Assembly: GCA_963971405.1 (NCBI GenBank)
Contig: OZ020487.1
Span: forward strand, 32,287,371-32,351,370
Direction: 5' to 3'
DNA: 64,000 bases
DNA from: Psococerastis gibbosa
Taxonomy: Eukaryota > Arthropoda > Insecta > Psocodea > Psocidae
Under the pieces are notes generated by a model. The model was not told the origin of the DNA. It was given only the letters and a program-made list of their open reading frames with translations, and ran no database searches. Below, piece after piece: positions 36,023-48,600 of this stretch (within the stretch, counting starts at the first letter, position 1; every line of letters begins with the position of its first letter). Position numbers and translations under genes: made by a program.

Positions 36023-36772
36023 TTGGGGTTCTTACAGAGTGGAGCCGGGATGTAAGCTGGTAGCTGGGATGGTAGCTTACTCGCTTAGTCGATGAGTACC
36101 TGGCCGGAATGAGGGGTGTTCGTGTTGGCACTGTTTTAATCGCCGGTTCCTTCCTTGCAGTTCTGTTTTGTAGATCAAGATGGATGGATTATTAGAAGAA
36201 ACAATATTGATTGATAGTGCTGATACTAAGTGGTTTTTATTTTTTAGTAATGACCGTGAGTTTAGTATTCACCCTGTGAATATGGAAAGAGATCAAGAGA
36301 ACTTCCAGTTCGTTCGCCACTTCGTCAACTTAGTTAATATATGTCTGTTGTGATCAGGATGCGCCTGATTCCATATAGGGATCCTATTAAATACTTCGGA
36401 AATGAGTTTTTCTATGTCCATTGTGAATATCCAAAAACTATAAGAAATCGTAAAACAGTAAGTGTATAAACACTGACAGACCGGGATTGTTGATTGTAGT
36501 AATAGCAGCAGTCACTTCGACATTGGAGGAGGAGGCCAACTGGGCATGCGTACGCCGCTCGACCAGCGCTTACAAGCTATGTAACAATCTAGGTAGCAAT
36601 TTTAATTCCTTCCATCTAGGCTCCCTGCGCCCATCCTGGTAACCTGCTAGGCTCCGTTGTGAACGGGTACACTGCCTGCTGAGGCAACATTGTTACATAG
36701 CGGTAAGCGAGTAAGCTACCATCCCGGCTACCAGCGTGCATCCCGGCTCCACTCTGTAAGAACCCTTGGGAT
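36023..36772. repeat. Inverted repeats of about 65 bp flanking 610 bp
   Basis: TTCTTACAGAGTGGAGCCGG...GGGATGGTAGCTTACTCGCT at 36030-36088 recurs inverted at 36703-36769. The enclosed sequence has no transposase. The DNA after it (36780-37160, GGTGGTTTCCCCTTGCCTTC) is GC-rich and looks like a dispersed repeat, but has no ORF. Confidence 0.65.
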
Positions 36773-37524
36773 GCCACTTGGGCCTATAATGCGGTGGTTT
36801 CCCCTTGCCTTCCGCATCCTATGCCGTTGACCGTCACTTGTTGCCAGGATCCAGTTCGTCCGCCTTTAGGGAGCTTTTCGTCTCACATGGACAATGCCCT
36901 AACTCCACGGAGTTAGGCGGGGGGTCTTTGACCGAACCCCACTCGGTACCTGCCTGTGTTAGCCGTCATTGAATGTTGACGTTGCCCACCCCTCACCGTG
37001 AGGAGGTATAGATAGGTCAGGAGTTTGCTGAGGGTACCTGTTACCCTCATTCATGTCATACCAAGTTCAAACACGAAGGCTTTGCGCAATGTAAGTTCCA
37101 TGGTGGAACCCATGCCCAAGCAAAAATTGTGCGATTGCAAGCGGTTAGGTTATGTATGAATTCAGAGTCCCTTGCCACCCTGAAGGGAGTACCTACTAAC
37201 AAGTAGATAAAGAAGCAGAATGATTTTAGTTACGTATCAATAACAATATTGCATTAACAATTAACCAATGTCTTGATTGAAACCATTTTGGTGTACGGTT
37301 GAATGTTAAATGTAGCGAATGCGATAAGCAGCCTAAAATTCAGGGGAAAATGGAAAAAGTCCGGAAATACACACGGGATCTAGCGATTCATGGAATTCTT
37401 TGTACTTTATATTAATTGAGATCTTCTAATAAACGTGTTACTAAATATTCCAGACCACAGACGCTCTTAATGAGCAGTTGTGTACGGTTCCCAAATTTAG
37501 AGCTTTCTGCGCAGGTGTAGCTAA

Positions 37525-37951
37525 CGCGGCAATTCCACCGGCGAATTTACTTCATTTGTGATTTTTTGTTTGTTTTGCTTTAAGGAGACTATTATGTAGA
37601 TACTTAACTTATCTATTATACATTAAGTTATAATATGGTATCAGACATCATTAATAAGTCTCTACCATATTACAAATTAATGTATAATCAAGGCCGTAGC
37701 CAGGGGGGTCCAGGGGGTCCGGACCCCTCCCGAAATATTTGCACTGTACACTAGATAGCATGGAGTTTTAAATATATTGAGGTTACCTCACCTCATGTGA
37801 CGTCAGATGGACCCCTCCCGAAAAAAAATTTCTGGCTACGGCCTTGTGTATAGTAGATAAGTTAAGTATCTACATAATAGTCTCCATAAAGCAAACTAAA
37901 CAAAAAATCTCAAATCACAAATGATGTAAATTCGCCGGTGGGATTGCCGCC
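37525..37951. mobile_element. Tourist-like foldback MITE carrying a nested hAT-like element
   Basis: TAA on both sides (37522-37524, 37952-37954). The arms CGGCAATTCCACCGGCGAAT / TTCGCCGGTGGGATTGCCG continue through TTAAGTTATAATATGGTATC and its complement. It is interrupted at 37689-37846. Confidence 0.8.
37689..37846. mobile_element. 158-bp hAT-like MITE
   Basis: The ends CAAGGCCGTAGCCAG and CTGGCTACGGCCTTG are perfect inverted repeats. The flanks TGTATAAT and TGTATAGT are an 8-bp target duplication with one mismatch, as expected for the hAT superfamily. Confidence 0.8.
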
Positions 37952-38858
37952 TAAGAAGCCCAACCCGGCGATACTTTTTTTGTATTACGCTCGGAAACAA
38001 ATAGCAAATAGCTTTTTCAAGTTGGAGGCTCCGAAAAATTGACCGCCTATGATTAGCATAGGTATCTTACAATGAACAGCAATCAGTTTCACAATTTATC
38101 TATATTACTGGTAAGTTAGGTTGTTTAGCACTAATCCCGGGGATAATTCAGGATTACTTACACTGTTTGGTTCGTGTTACGCCTGCAGGTATCACAAAAT
38201 ACAGGTAACTTTTTATCAAAATAATTACCATTTTATCTAAAAAAAAAAATCTATGGGACGTATACTTACTAATTGGCTGAGTATTGATTAATTGATGATG
38301 TGATTGTCCCAGGAAGTCAAGACCCCACTGGAAAGAAACATTTAGAATTAGTCCTATAGGCCTATATTGAGTAGCATGTATTAGTATTAGCGAAAAACTC
38401 ATTTTGTACTGAATACAAGTCACAAACCACCAGTAACGGAGGCAGCCCAGCAAAACAAAGAAAAAATGAAAAAGAGGTTTTAAGGTTAGGTATCCATATT
38501 AAGTTTATAGTCAGGCGTGTGTTTCCCAGTTCCATTTATAATTTGGCTTAGTTGGTCCGGGCCATCCACAGTTTCCAAAAATGTTTTTTTTTTTTCAGGA
38601 ACAGTTGCCCATATTTTTTAAACTTTTAATAATTCATAAGCTTTTATTGAAGGGCCCAAGAAGTGCATCGGCTCACTTTGAGACAAAATTAGAGCTGAAA
38701 AATACCATATTTCCTACACAAGCAGCCAAATTATTTTTTATTAAACTCATACTAATTACACCGTGATAAATAAAACTATGCCAACTTTTCGAACGCATAC
38801 GTTACTCATTAAAAAGTGCACATTGAGGCTGGAGCTACCGTCCTTACTGGCTGACAGG

Positions 38859-39375
38859 CCATTACACGCCATGCCGCCTAGTAAAGCAGTGCCATTTTTT
38901 CATCCTTTTCCATTCGTTAGCATCGCAGCCTAAGGCGGGGATTCCACCGACCGGCTAGGGCTAAATACAATAACGGTGACGTGGTAGGAGACATTCAAGA
39001 CTTTTGCAGAATGCAAATGACATTGACGGAAATGTTTGTTTTCCTCTATGCCATAGTTAAAATTGATCAATGATCATACAGTAAAATCACAAACAAACAA
39101 ACTAAAATTAAAAAATGGCGTCATGGGATATGTTAAGTACAAACATTTTAATAGATTTCTATAAAAAGAAAAATTCTAATTTGTAATGCGAGGTCGGTGG
39201 AAACCCAGCCTAAGTCTTGAATGTCTGCTACCACGTCACCGTTTTTGTATTTAGCCCTAGCCGGTCGGTGGAATCCCCGCTTTACATCTTTGTTTTCTAA
39301 CAATTACACGCCATGCCGCCTAGTAAAGCAGTGCCATTTTTTCCTCCTTTTCCATTCGTTAGCATCGCAGCCTAA
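38859..39375 (+). repeat. Direct repeat of about 72 bp flanking the foldback element
   Basis: ATTACACGCCATGCCGCCTA...GCAGTGCCATTTTTTC...CATTCGTTAGCATCGCAGCC occurs at 38862-38933 and again at 39303-39374, nearly identical. The second copy stops about 35 bp short of the fusilli exon at 39411. Confidence 0.85.
38934..39280. mobile_element. Tourist-like foldback MITE near fusilli exon
   Basis: It begins GGCGGGGATTCCACCGACCG after TAA (38931-38933) and ends CGGTCGGTGGAATCCCCGC. It is closest to element 3 of the 7-kb array and shares its TGATCAATGATC interior. Confidence 0.8.
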
Positions 39376-39410
39376 ACAGAGATAACGTCGTAAACGATTT
39401 CTTTACATAC

Positions 39411-39628
39411 CTCGGGTGGAATAATAGCAAGAGGTTGCGGGCCCGGGCCAAAGTAGCCTGTTGGCGACACAGGCGGACTTGGGTAGGACCAGATGTATAC
39501 GGAGCCGTATGGACCGTACTGGGGGCCCCGCGGAGGCCCCATAGGCGGGGCCATGAGCTGTGTGTTGTGGGCGAAGGGGGAGTAGGGGCTGCCATATGGT
39601 GGTGATTGCCCAGGAACCATAGAACCGC
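39411..39628 (-). CDS. fus: fusilli alternative downstream exon (long form C-terminus)
   Basis: The acceptor is a pyrimidine-rich TTTTCTTTTTAG and the donor GTATGT. Its 72 codons encode [38 protein letters not shown] and [19 protein letters not shown]. The YPSPP.SP..YF phrase is typical of the ESRP C-terminal linker. It begins with two bases of a codon, which exactly complements the phase of the internal donor at 51508 (Gly codon). If the donor is not used, the frame reads on 12 residues (VCKEIVYDVISV) to a stop at 39372-39374. No following exon was recognised, so whether this is internal or terminal is open. Confidence 0.78.
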
Positions 39629-42600
39629 CTAAAAGAAAAAGGTTACGGCTATTTATTAGTACCATCATGGGCCAAGTATAAAAACATTCGCGGCCGCAGT
39701 CCATGATGCTAGCGGATTTCCATTGCTGGAATAATGGTCGGAGCTGCTATATCTGGATCTCTACGACGCGTTTGGCAGATTATACATTTACTGGCTGCAT
39801 AGCTTATGTGGCAGTTGGCTTAAGGTTTTTTTGCGTCTAAATTTCGCTGGGTAGACTAATTCTAGCAGCCCCAATAATATCAAGTGCCAACATTCATCAA
39901 GCAAGGTACTTAATACAACTGCCACCAATAAGCCAAGGCCAGCAACAGGACCGGCAGTTGCGTATTTTTCCTACCGGTAAAGGCAAGGTGAAATATCGAG
40001 TCTCAAATTTCAACCTTGCGTTATATTAATAGTTGACAACCAACTAGATTATTCGGGTGACAGGTTCCCTAAGCCTGCCGAAAACACATCTGTGACCAAA
40101 AGGAAGGTCACAATCAGGAGATCGTGAAAAGTAAGATTTTTTACCACAGTTGATAGCCATCATGAAATAAAACATCGGTCTACGGTACCAGCAATAAGTT
40201 ACAAAATTACCGTACGCACGGAATGAGAAAATTGGTTATATTCCACAAGATATATAAATTTTTCAGAGCGGTTATATTATTAATTTTATGAATTTCATAA
40301 ATCTAAGAAAAGACCCAGGAAAAGTTTGTTTCGACAGCAATAACCACGAAATTACATCAATACCAAATTCTCATTACTTTCCCGTCACAAAATCAAATCA
40401 GCGATGTGAAAGAGAAAGGGGGAGCGGGGGACGGAAATTTCTGTCTCAAAACTTTAAAAAGGAAAGAGACATTTTTTTTAATATTCCATACCAGAACTTT
40501 GCATTAAAACACAACCACGAAAGGCAAACTTTTAGTGAAGTGAACTTACCTTAGTGTATAAAGTAGAGTTAGCGACGAAACGTTTAAACGTCATTTTTTT
40601 GAAAGATCCCATTTTCCCTTATAAAAATATTACCACACACCATCACAAGATATAATAACCGCCTGGTAATTTTTAAAAGCTTTCCACAACAAGTTTTAAG
40701 TTAGTTTCAAAAAGTTCCAAAAGTTGGTTTTAAAAACTTGTTGCTTCTTGAGTTCAGTGTTATTTCATAAGAAGGTACAGGCTATTTTGACCTTCAAATG
40801 GGAAGGAATAATGGAAATTTATGAAGAACGACATATCTAGGCCCTTGAATCGTTGATATAATCTGTTACTTTTAGAACATTGTGGATCGTAGGAAGTCTG
40901 AAAACGTTATCTTAATCTACTGAAAGCACCTACTAAGGAAATGGAAAGAGTACCTAAATGATGCCAATAAACAATAAACAGGGCAAGTCAAATCACTTGT
41001 ACCAAGCAGTTGTAAGGGGAAATTTCGATATCGGCATAAAAATGATACGAATGAGGGCGGTTTCCATCATGGCTTAAAGTCTTGATAAGGAACACTACAC
41101 GGCACCGCCATGCGTTGGTAGATGGTGGTGCGTCCAGTGTTCCTCAACGATATTTTTCAAGCGATGCGATGGTGGGACTAGGCTAATTATTACTTCAAGT
41201 GCTTTTTATGGATGATACTACCCCATCGGTATTTCGGACATTCTTGGTATTGTTTCCGTATTCCATTTTTGGCAAACGTGATCTTGTCCTTGATGACAAC
41301 CCACACCGAATACAAAGTACAAGTGACAATGGACAAGCTGAGACAGCTTGACTTCACCAAAGATATTAAATAGAATACATGGCGCCTAACCATAACCTTA
41401 GTAAGGCTGTTAACGGTGAATAAGGGGAAATGCGGGGAAATGTCGAAGGTGGTCAAATGAAATGTAAGTTTGTTGGGTTCCAGCATTAAAAAAATGGGGC
41501 AAATGGAGAGCAAATATACAATCCAGCAGGCAGGCTTGCCAACAGAACAAGGCGCGGTAAGATTCTGCGCACTTGACTCCTAAACTGAATAGTTTTGCAT
41601 TGACTATAGTTTATTATAGCATAAGTTAGCTTGTAACGAGAACTTTCAAGCTCAATCTCTGTCACAACCTTTTCCCACTTCATTGAATAAGCTGTGGAAG
41701 TTCACATTACCCGCCTAGACTAGTACAGGAGCGGCCAAAGGTTCCTGTGGAAGGCATACGCGTATTGGAAAGAAAAGGTTCGGGAGGGGTTCGTAGCCGA
41801 AGGGACAGAGAGCAATGAATAAAATGCTTTTCGAATATGCTAGCATGAAGAACACCATTTGAAGGTCAATATATGCCCGGCGATAGACGCAAATATATGG
41901 GCGAGTCCAACACCAATAGCGGAAGAAATCCCGTCCCGAAATGTACGGAGAGCTGAAAGTCATAAAAGGATTAAAGAACGGATACCACCCCCTGAAATTA
42001 TAATGAACTGGAAGCAGAAGAAACAGACATTAGCAATCAAATTAAAAAGGCTGAAGTAAGTTATTGTCTACCTACACTATTTTATTTCTCATTACTGAAC
42101 ACCGTCGTTGCGAAATTCTAAATGGTCGATTTACGAGTAACCCACTTTCTTATTGGGTAATGGCCATGTCCGTCCATACTTGTTCAACTTTCAACTTGTG
42201 TGTAACCAAAGAGCGACAAGTCCCCATCGCTTCTTGTTACTCATTGGTAACCCGCAAGTGGAACGTGAAAGGCCACAGCCAATAGGCAACCAATTATATT
42301 CAGTAACTGTTCAGCTTATGTGGCTGACTGGTTTCTAACAAACATCAGAAAATGGTGGATATTTCGTTACCTCACCTCATTTTTGCTCCTAGGGCAGGCT
42401 ATCTACCTACCTAACTTACATATGATAGAACTGCAATAATATGCTTAATATTTGAGGAGCACGAATGCTAAAGACAAAATTATTTGAGTTGGAGGTATCA
42501 ATGAAATCGTCGCATTGACTGCTACAAATAATCAAAGAATATTAATAGAAATATTGGCCATAATTTTTTTTCACGTTTCTCGTCTCTCCAGCATTTACAG

Positions 42601-45600
42601 TTTCAATTGACAAATAGCCTTTTGCATACAAGCTCCTCATTTAAACGTCGGCGTCTCCTGGAATCTTTCCTAGTTTCGAGTTTAATTTATGTTGAAGGTG
42701 AGTATTTTTAAATTGATAGTACTGGCACCTCCGTAAGTTGTTCAATAACTTTTCACACATAAATGAAATTTTATTTACAAATATGTACAATTGTACATAC
42801 TTCTATGAGTAATAATTTACCTAAATATTAGTTTAGTGAATCCACTTTAATCGGACTAATTATTACTGAGTTAGAGAAATATTTTTGCCCTAGTAGGGGT
42901 ATTCACTGCGTTTCGATTTCCCTAAGGAAAAGTAGGAATAGAACTCCAGTTTTTCTACGGTAGAGACATAATGCCATAAGGAAATGTATTTAAAAACATT
43001 CCCCCACTTTCCCCAATGACTTGTTTCGGTAAACTGACTATTGAGCTTGGGAAATCAAAAAAGCCAATCGGCCATATTTGTTGTTGTTTTGCATTTGAAT
43101 TTTGGTTTTTATTTTTATTTAATTTTTAAAAAATGAGGTCTGCGGCAGAAGTTAATAAAAAAAAAAAAAAGTAACATCTGGCAAGTAGTGTAAACTTTGG
43201 AAGTAGGTTAGGTTAGGTCGAGTGATATACGTTTCCATGACAATTATTTTTCTACGTAGAAAAACTGGAGTTCTATTCCTACTTTCACTTAGGGAAAACG
43301 AAACGCAGTGAATACCCCTATTATACACTATAACAAATTGCAGACATAACTTACTGTACGTCTTCGCAATAGCTGAACCTCATTCATCGCAAAAATCCAT
43401 ACACAGCCAATACGATTGCGCAATATTCTACGGTATCATATTGTATTTAAATTGTGTAATCGTGTACCGGTAATGCCACTAATGTCATTTAACTGTATGG
43501 GTATCATTTGCACAATTTTAAAACAATTCTACAACACCACACTAAGTGCTAATAAGTTGTCGGCTAATTACAGTACTTATCTTGTTCAAACTCGAAATAT
43601 TGCGCAATAATATGCAACGGCTTTAGGCGGTAATTTCACCGGCGAATTTGCTTCATTTGTGATTTTTTGTTTCTTTTGTTTTAAGGAGATTATTATGTAG
43701 ATACTTAACTTATCTATTATAAATTAAGTTATAATATGGTAGCAGACATCATCTACCATATTATAACTTAATTTATAATAGATAAGTTAAGTATCAACAT
43801 AAAAGTCTTCTTAAAAGAAAACAAACAAAAAATCTCAAATCACAAATAAAGTAAATTCGCCGGTGGAATTGCCGCCTTAGAAACGTGATCCTAGTTATTA
43901 AGTAAGAAGACCCCTTACCATTTGGTAAAACACATACTGAACCTACTACCCGAAGCAACCAGGAGCCATTGGGTGCGTTCAAACAGAAGAAATCGGTGAC
44001 CATTCGTTGCATATACAACATTTCGCTTTGTCCAAATTGGAGCGACATAAGCAGAAAACTAAGGGTGTGCTCGAAAAAACACTGCTAAGAGCAAATCAGA
44101 TACCCCACACTACGCGGTTTTTTACAAAATCGATTTTAATAAATGAACGTAGAGGAAGTAGAAGAAGTGCTTCTCTACATTTTGATACCTAGTATACCGG
44201 TAGGCCACAGTTTATGAATGCGTGTAAAATTTAAGGTTAGGTTAGGTACACGCCTTGAAAACAGTTAGTGCCGGCTACATAATATCAATATGGAGAGCAG
44301 CAATACTTCGACTGCTTTAACTACCATTTGTGCTATTTTTAATGGAAATTCAAAATTCAGGTGAGTAGATATTGGCAACCCTTGGATCAACCCAAATCTG
44401 TCAGTTTTTTTTTTTAAATTTACTATTATGTTATAACGATTTAACCTTTAGTTAGAGAAAACTGTTTCGTAAATACGATTTTAATAAAAATTTATGTTTA
44501 GTTTTTCCACTTAACTGATAGAAGACAGATTTAATCCAATTGTCAAATTCTTGGGGAAAAAAAGTCTTATAATATGACATACTGTATGAGATAGTCTTCT
44601 ACAACTAGGATAGGCTTCAATAAATTGCGTTGTTAATTACATATAAAATAAAAACTGGGAGATTTAGGTGTTGTCCTGGGGTGGGAAATGTCTACGGCCA
44701 GAATCCTCTTAATTGGAACAGTCAAAAAATACGCAGCCCTTACCATGCGTTTCCATATTCTGAACATGCAGCTCCGACTTGAACTATTTTTCCGCTCAAC
44801 AACTTCCACATATTAACTGCAGGCCTACCATGGCGTTTAAATAATGACTTACCCGGGAATAAGATTAAATTATTCTCAACAAACCCCAATGAGAGGGAGA
44901 TGGCAATATTATAACACCGGTATTAAAATAATCTAAATAATTCCAGGGGTAAGTTATTCTTTAGACGCCATGGTAGACCTGTTGGATAAATAAAGTGTTA
45001 GATTACTTACAGCGATTATGCAGGTACCGATTTCCCCTGTTTTAGATGCATCATTTGAGTAAAGACAACGGTAAATTGCGTAAGGCCATGTATTATATAT
45101 TGATACAGTACAACAACATGGAGGGAAGCAGTCCCAGGAAATATGCCTGTTGGGGAGAAAGCAGCGGTAGGGTGTGGAGAGAGGGGGGGGGGCATGCTAG
45201 TTAAACATGTGTTAAAGTCAAGCCTCCAATCAAAATATTATTAAATCATGAATATCGTTAAAACCTCAAAATTAACAGTGGCGACGATAGTAATAAAAGC
45301 TTTCCGATCACGTTGAAATTGCACGGAGCTTTTTTTTTTTTTTTAAGTGCACTGTTTTAACGTCATCAGTTTAAATAATACAATAAGTATGATACAATAA
45401 TGGGTTTCCATTTTTACGGGTACGGTAGCTTGTAAGTTAACTAACAAGATTTGCATTCTATTATGCTTTTACGTCTGCAAATAAACTAAAACAATTCCAT
45501 CTTCTAAAGTCCTATAAACGACTTCAAATGATGGACTTACAAGCCATTATTAAAAAATGGAAAAAAATCTATGAATTTTAGGCAACCTAACTACAAAAAA

Positions 45601-48600
45601 TACACTAGGTATGTAAATAAACGGTATTTTTTTTTAATAAACATAAGATAGGCTAGATAAATTAACAAAATTAAAGCACTCGAGTTTAAATCCATGTAGG
45701 TTATCCCAGCAGTATAGTACGAGATGACAAAAAAGAAAAAAAGAAAAAAATAGTTGTCTGATACGAATTTTTGGGTATTTTTGATTACCTTTTAATACGA
45801 GGATTAACCAATTATCATCGCTAAAGCTAAAGCCACAAGTGTTCGTTATTTTGCGCTTATTTCCCGTTTACTTAATAAAAGCCCGGATTTTTTTTCGCTG
45901 AGAATCAAAAAAAAAAAAAGTGAGAGGTTGCTCTAACTACAAAGAGGTTAATACGGTACCAAAGGGGCAAAAAAGGCATTGGAGGCATGAAAACACAGTT
46001 CGCATGGGGAAATAGGGGCCAAAAACGTTTTTCGCAGAAGCGCACTTTATTTTATAAGAGGCTGGGGAGAAGTGCTAGTTGAATTTTTTTACAGCACTTG
46101 CCTGCAAAATGATGCATAAACGTGCATATTATTTTCCGAAAGCATTTAAATATTATTGTATGGTACAAGAACCTTGGTTTTTTTTGCGTTACGGCCTCAG
46201 GGTAACAATGCTCCCTTCGCCAATGTTAAACTCAAAACTGACATCATGCAAACACCCGAGAACCACAAAAAATGGCTGCCCCTTAACCCCACAACAAGGA
46301 TATTTACTCTGTACTGCGTAAACCCCAATATAATCGAAAGCAAAAGAAGCACATTACAAAAATCAAAACCAGAAAAAAACAAGGAAGATATCTATCCACA
46401 AAAGTTTACTAGGACAGATCAACCATAAAAAAAGATAGAAAGATGATTAGTTCTACCAAATTTTCGTTATGGACAAATCAACACAACCTCGTGGCTGTTA
46501 CGCCGCATAATAAAATTAAGAGGAATGTTCTAAAGCACCAACATTATGCACTTACATTAAACCAATTTATCCCAGCTCCAGTGTTGTTCCAACAATAGTA
46601 AACATTTACCTAGATAGGCTACTTACTCCATGCTCAAAAGCGTAAAAAAAATGACTCCTGTCAAAGCAGGAGAAGCCACAATGGCCAATATTAAGTACTG
46701 TTGCCTTTTAAGTTAACTAGATCACGATAAGGCACGCATACAAAAGGCACGTGAAAGGAATGACTGGTATGGAAGACTTTGCGTAATAAAGCAGAAAAAC
46801 TCTGCCTAGCTAAAAAAAACTTGCGCCCTTGAAAAATGTAACAAGTCCATCCTATTTATTTACGCCGTTAAAATTGGTAATTAATCGGTGTGTAACTTAT
46901 GAGACCATGCCTACAGCAAGACTATGTTTTTGGAAGGGGTCGCGAAGGAACTTTGTCAATGCCATTAAGGCCGAGATTTCTAAGTATTTTGTAAACAAAC
47001 AAATAAATAATTTCTCCTTCCAAATCCAGAGATATGAAAATGGTCACATGAAAAATTCATAAGCACCGCAGACCTTTAGCCCGGCTGATTTACTGCTATT
47101 CTATAGGTATAAAATCTGTTTAATGGTTTTTAACAGAGTTTCTTGAAATAAGTATATTTCAGATGAAAAAATGTAAATTGATTACAAAAGTTTTTATTTT
47201 TCGTGAATTTTCCATCTGATCATTATCATATCTATGTTTCTGCGGAAGGAGGAATTGATTAATTACGTCAAATTTATTCTTTGCTTACCAACTATTTTGA
47301 ATTTTCCGCCTCGAGGATTTTTAAAGCAGCTGGGCTTGGGTAGTAAAACGTGCGGCAAATGCAAAATAAATTTTTTTTTCTGGTATGACTGCTGATTATT
47401 TAAAATATTTATTCAATAATATTTAATTTTAAGTTTCTACAAATGTTGGAGGTGGCTGGCCTATCTTTGGGTACATATCTAAAGACCTCTAAATACAACT
47501 AACAAGGCACTGGTGCTGTAATCAAATTCTACAAAGTTAAGCTAACTATAACACTCAGAGTTATATTCACACGACTGTGGGTTCGAGAACATTCGATTTT
47601 GAGCTAACGGGCTTTCTCTTGTGAGAATCAACAGACCGAGTTTGCTTGAGAACAGATAAATGGACATTGTAATGGCCTGAGATGGAAGCATGGACTCTTG
47701 CCTTAAACACGCTACAAAAAGAAATTTTCCAATATGAGAGGGGGGGGGGGAATACTTTATTAAACGAAGAGTAAAGTGAAGTATAATACAAGTACAATAT
47801 TAGGTGTACCAAACAACAACTTCAGTTGATAATCTACTCCCAAATGATGGGTTGAGTCAGTTGATAGCTGTGTGAATTGTGATAATTGAAAGAAACAATG
47901 GAATAAGTTTCTATTTCTTTGTGAAATAAAAGAAAGTCACCTCTCTTCATAAGTTGAGAATGACAGCCAATATGGGGATGCGTCGCTCCAATCACAACAA
48001 GCCATGTTGGATTTTCCAAAACGAAAGTTGTACATTACGGAGCGTATTTATTTAGCACTACTTTATAAGAGTATTCCTTCACCCAAATGCCAGTGATTGT
48101 GAACTACCTATTGACTACAGCACCAGTTCCAAATCAAGTTACAAACCTAATTTTTATGACCTCAGTAAAAAGGAATGTGTGTCACCGAAGTTACCATCCT
48201 GTTCACAAAGGAAACCCCACAAAGCCGTTACCAATGACAGTAATACTTATCTTAAATTTTCGCAGGATTAGAAGAGATCCTTAAATCACGGAATGAAAAG
48301 CTTTTGATATCAAAACAGCCAATATTATACAATTTTATAAAAAGAACAATGTCAAAAAAATTATGAAACGTTATTGGCCGTCTCTAACAATCAATTATCA
48401 ATACTTATGTTTGTTATGAGAGATAAAACATAAACAAAAGCATGCGACGCAACGTACTCCACGAAAACTTTAAATTAAAAAAAATTTCCATTTCCTAATT
48501 AAATAAAAAATTAAAAAATCCTCCAAACATAGTAAGGATAGAATGATAGTGTCACACTGAAAGTAACTGAGCTTAACTGAAAAGAGAAAATCCTCGATCA

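Noticed and set aside
38154-38200. A 21-bp exon after CCTGCAG near 38190 as the last fusilli exon
   Set aside because: It would give only one codon then a stop. The splice signals are plausible but there is no other support.
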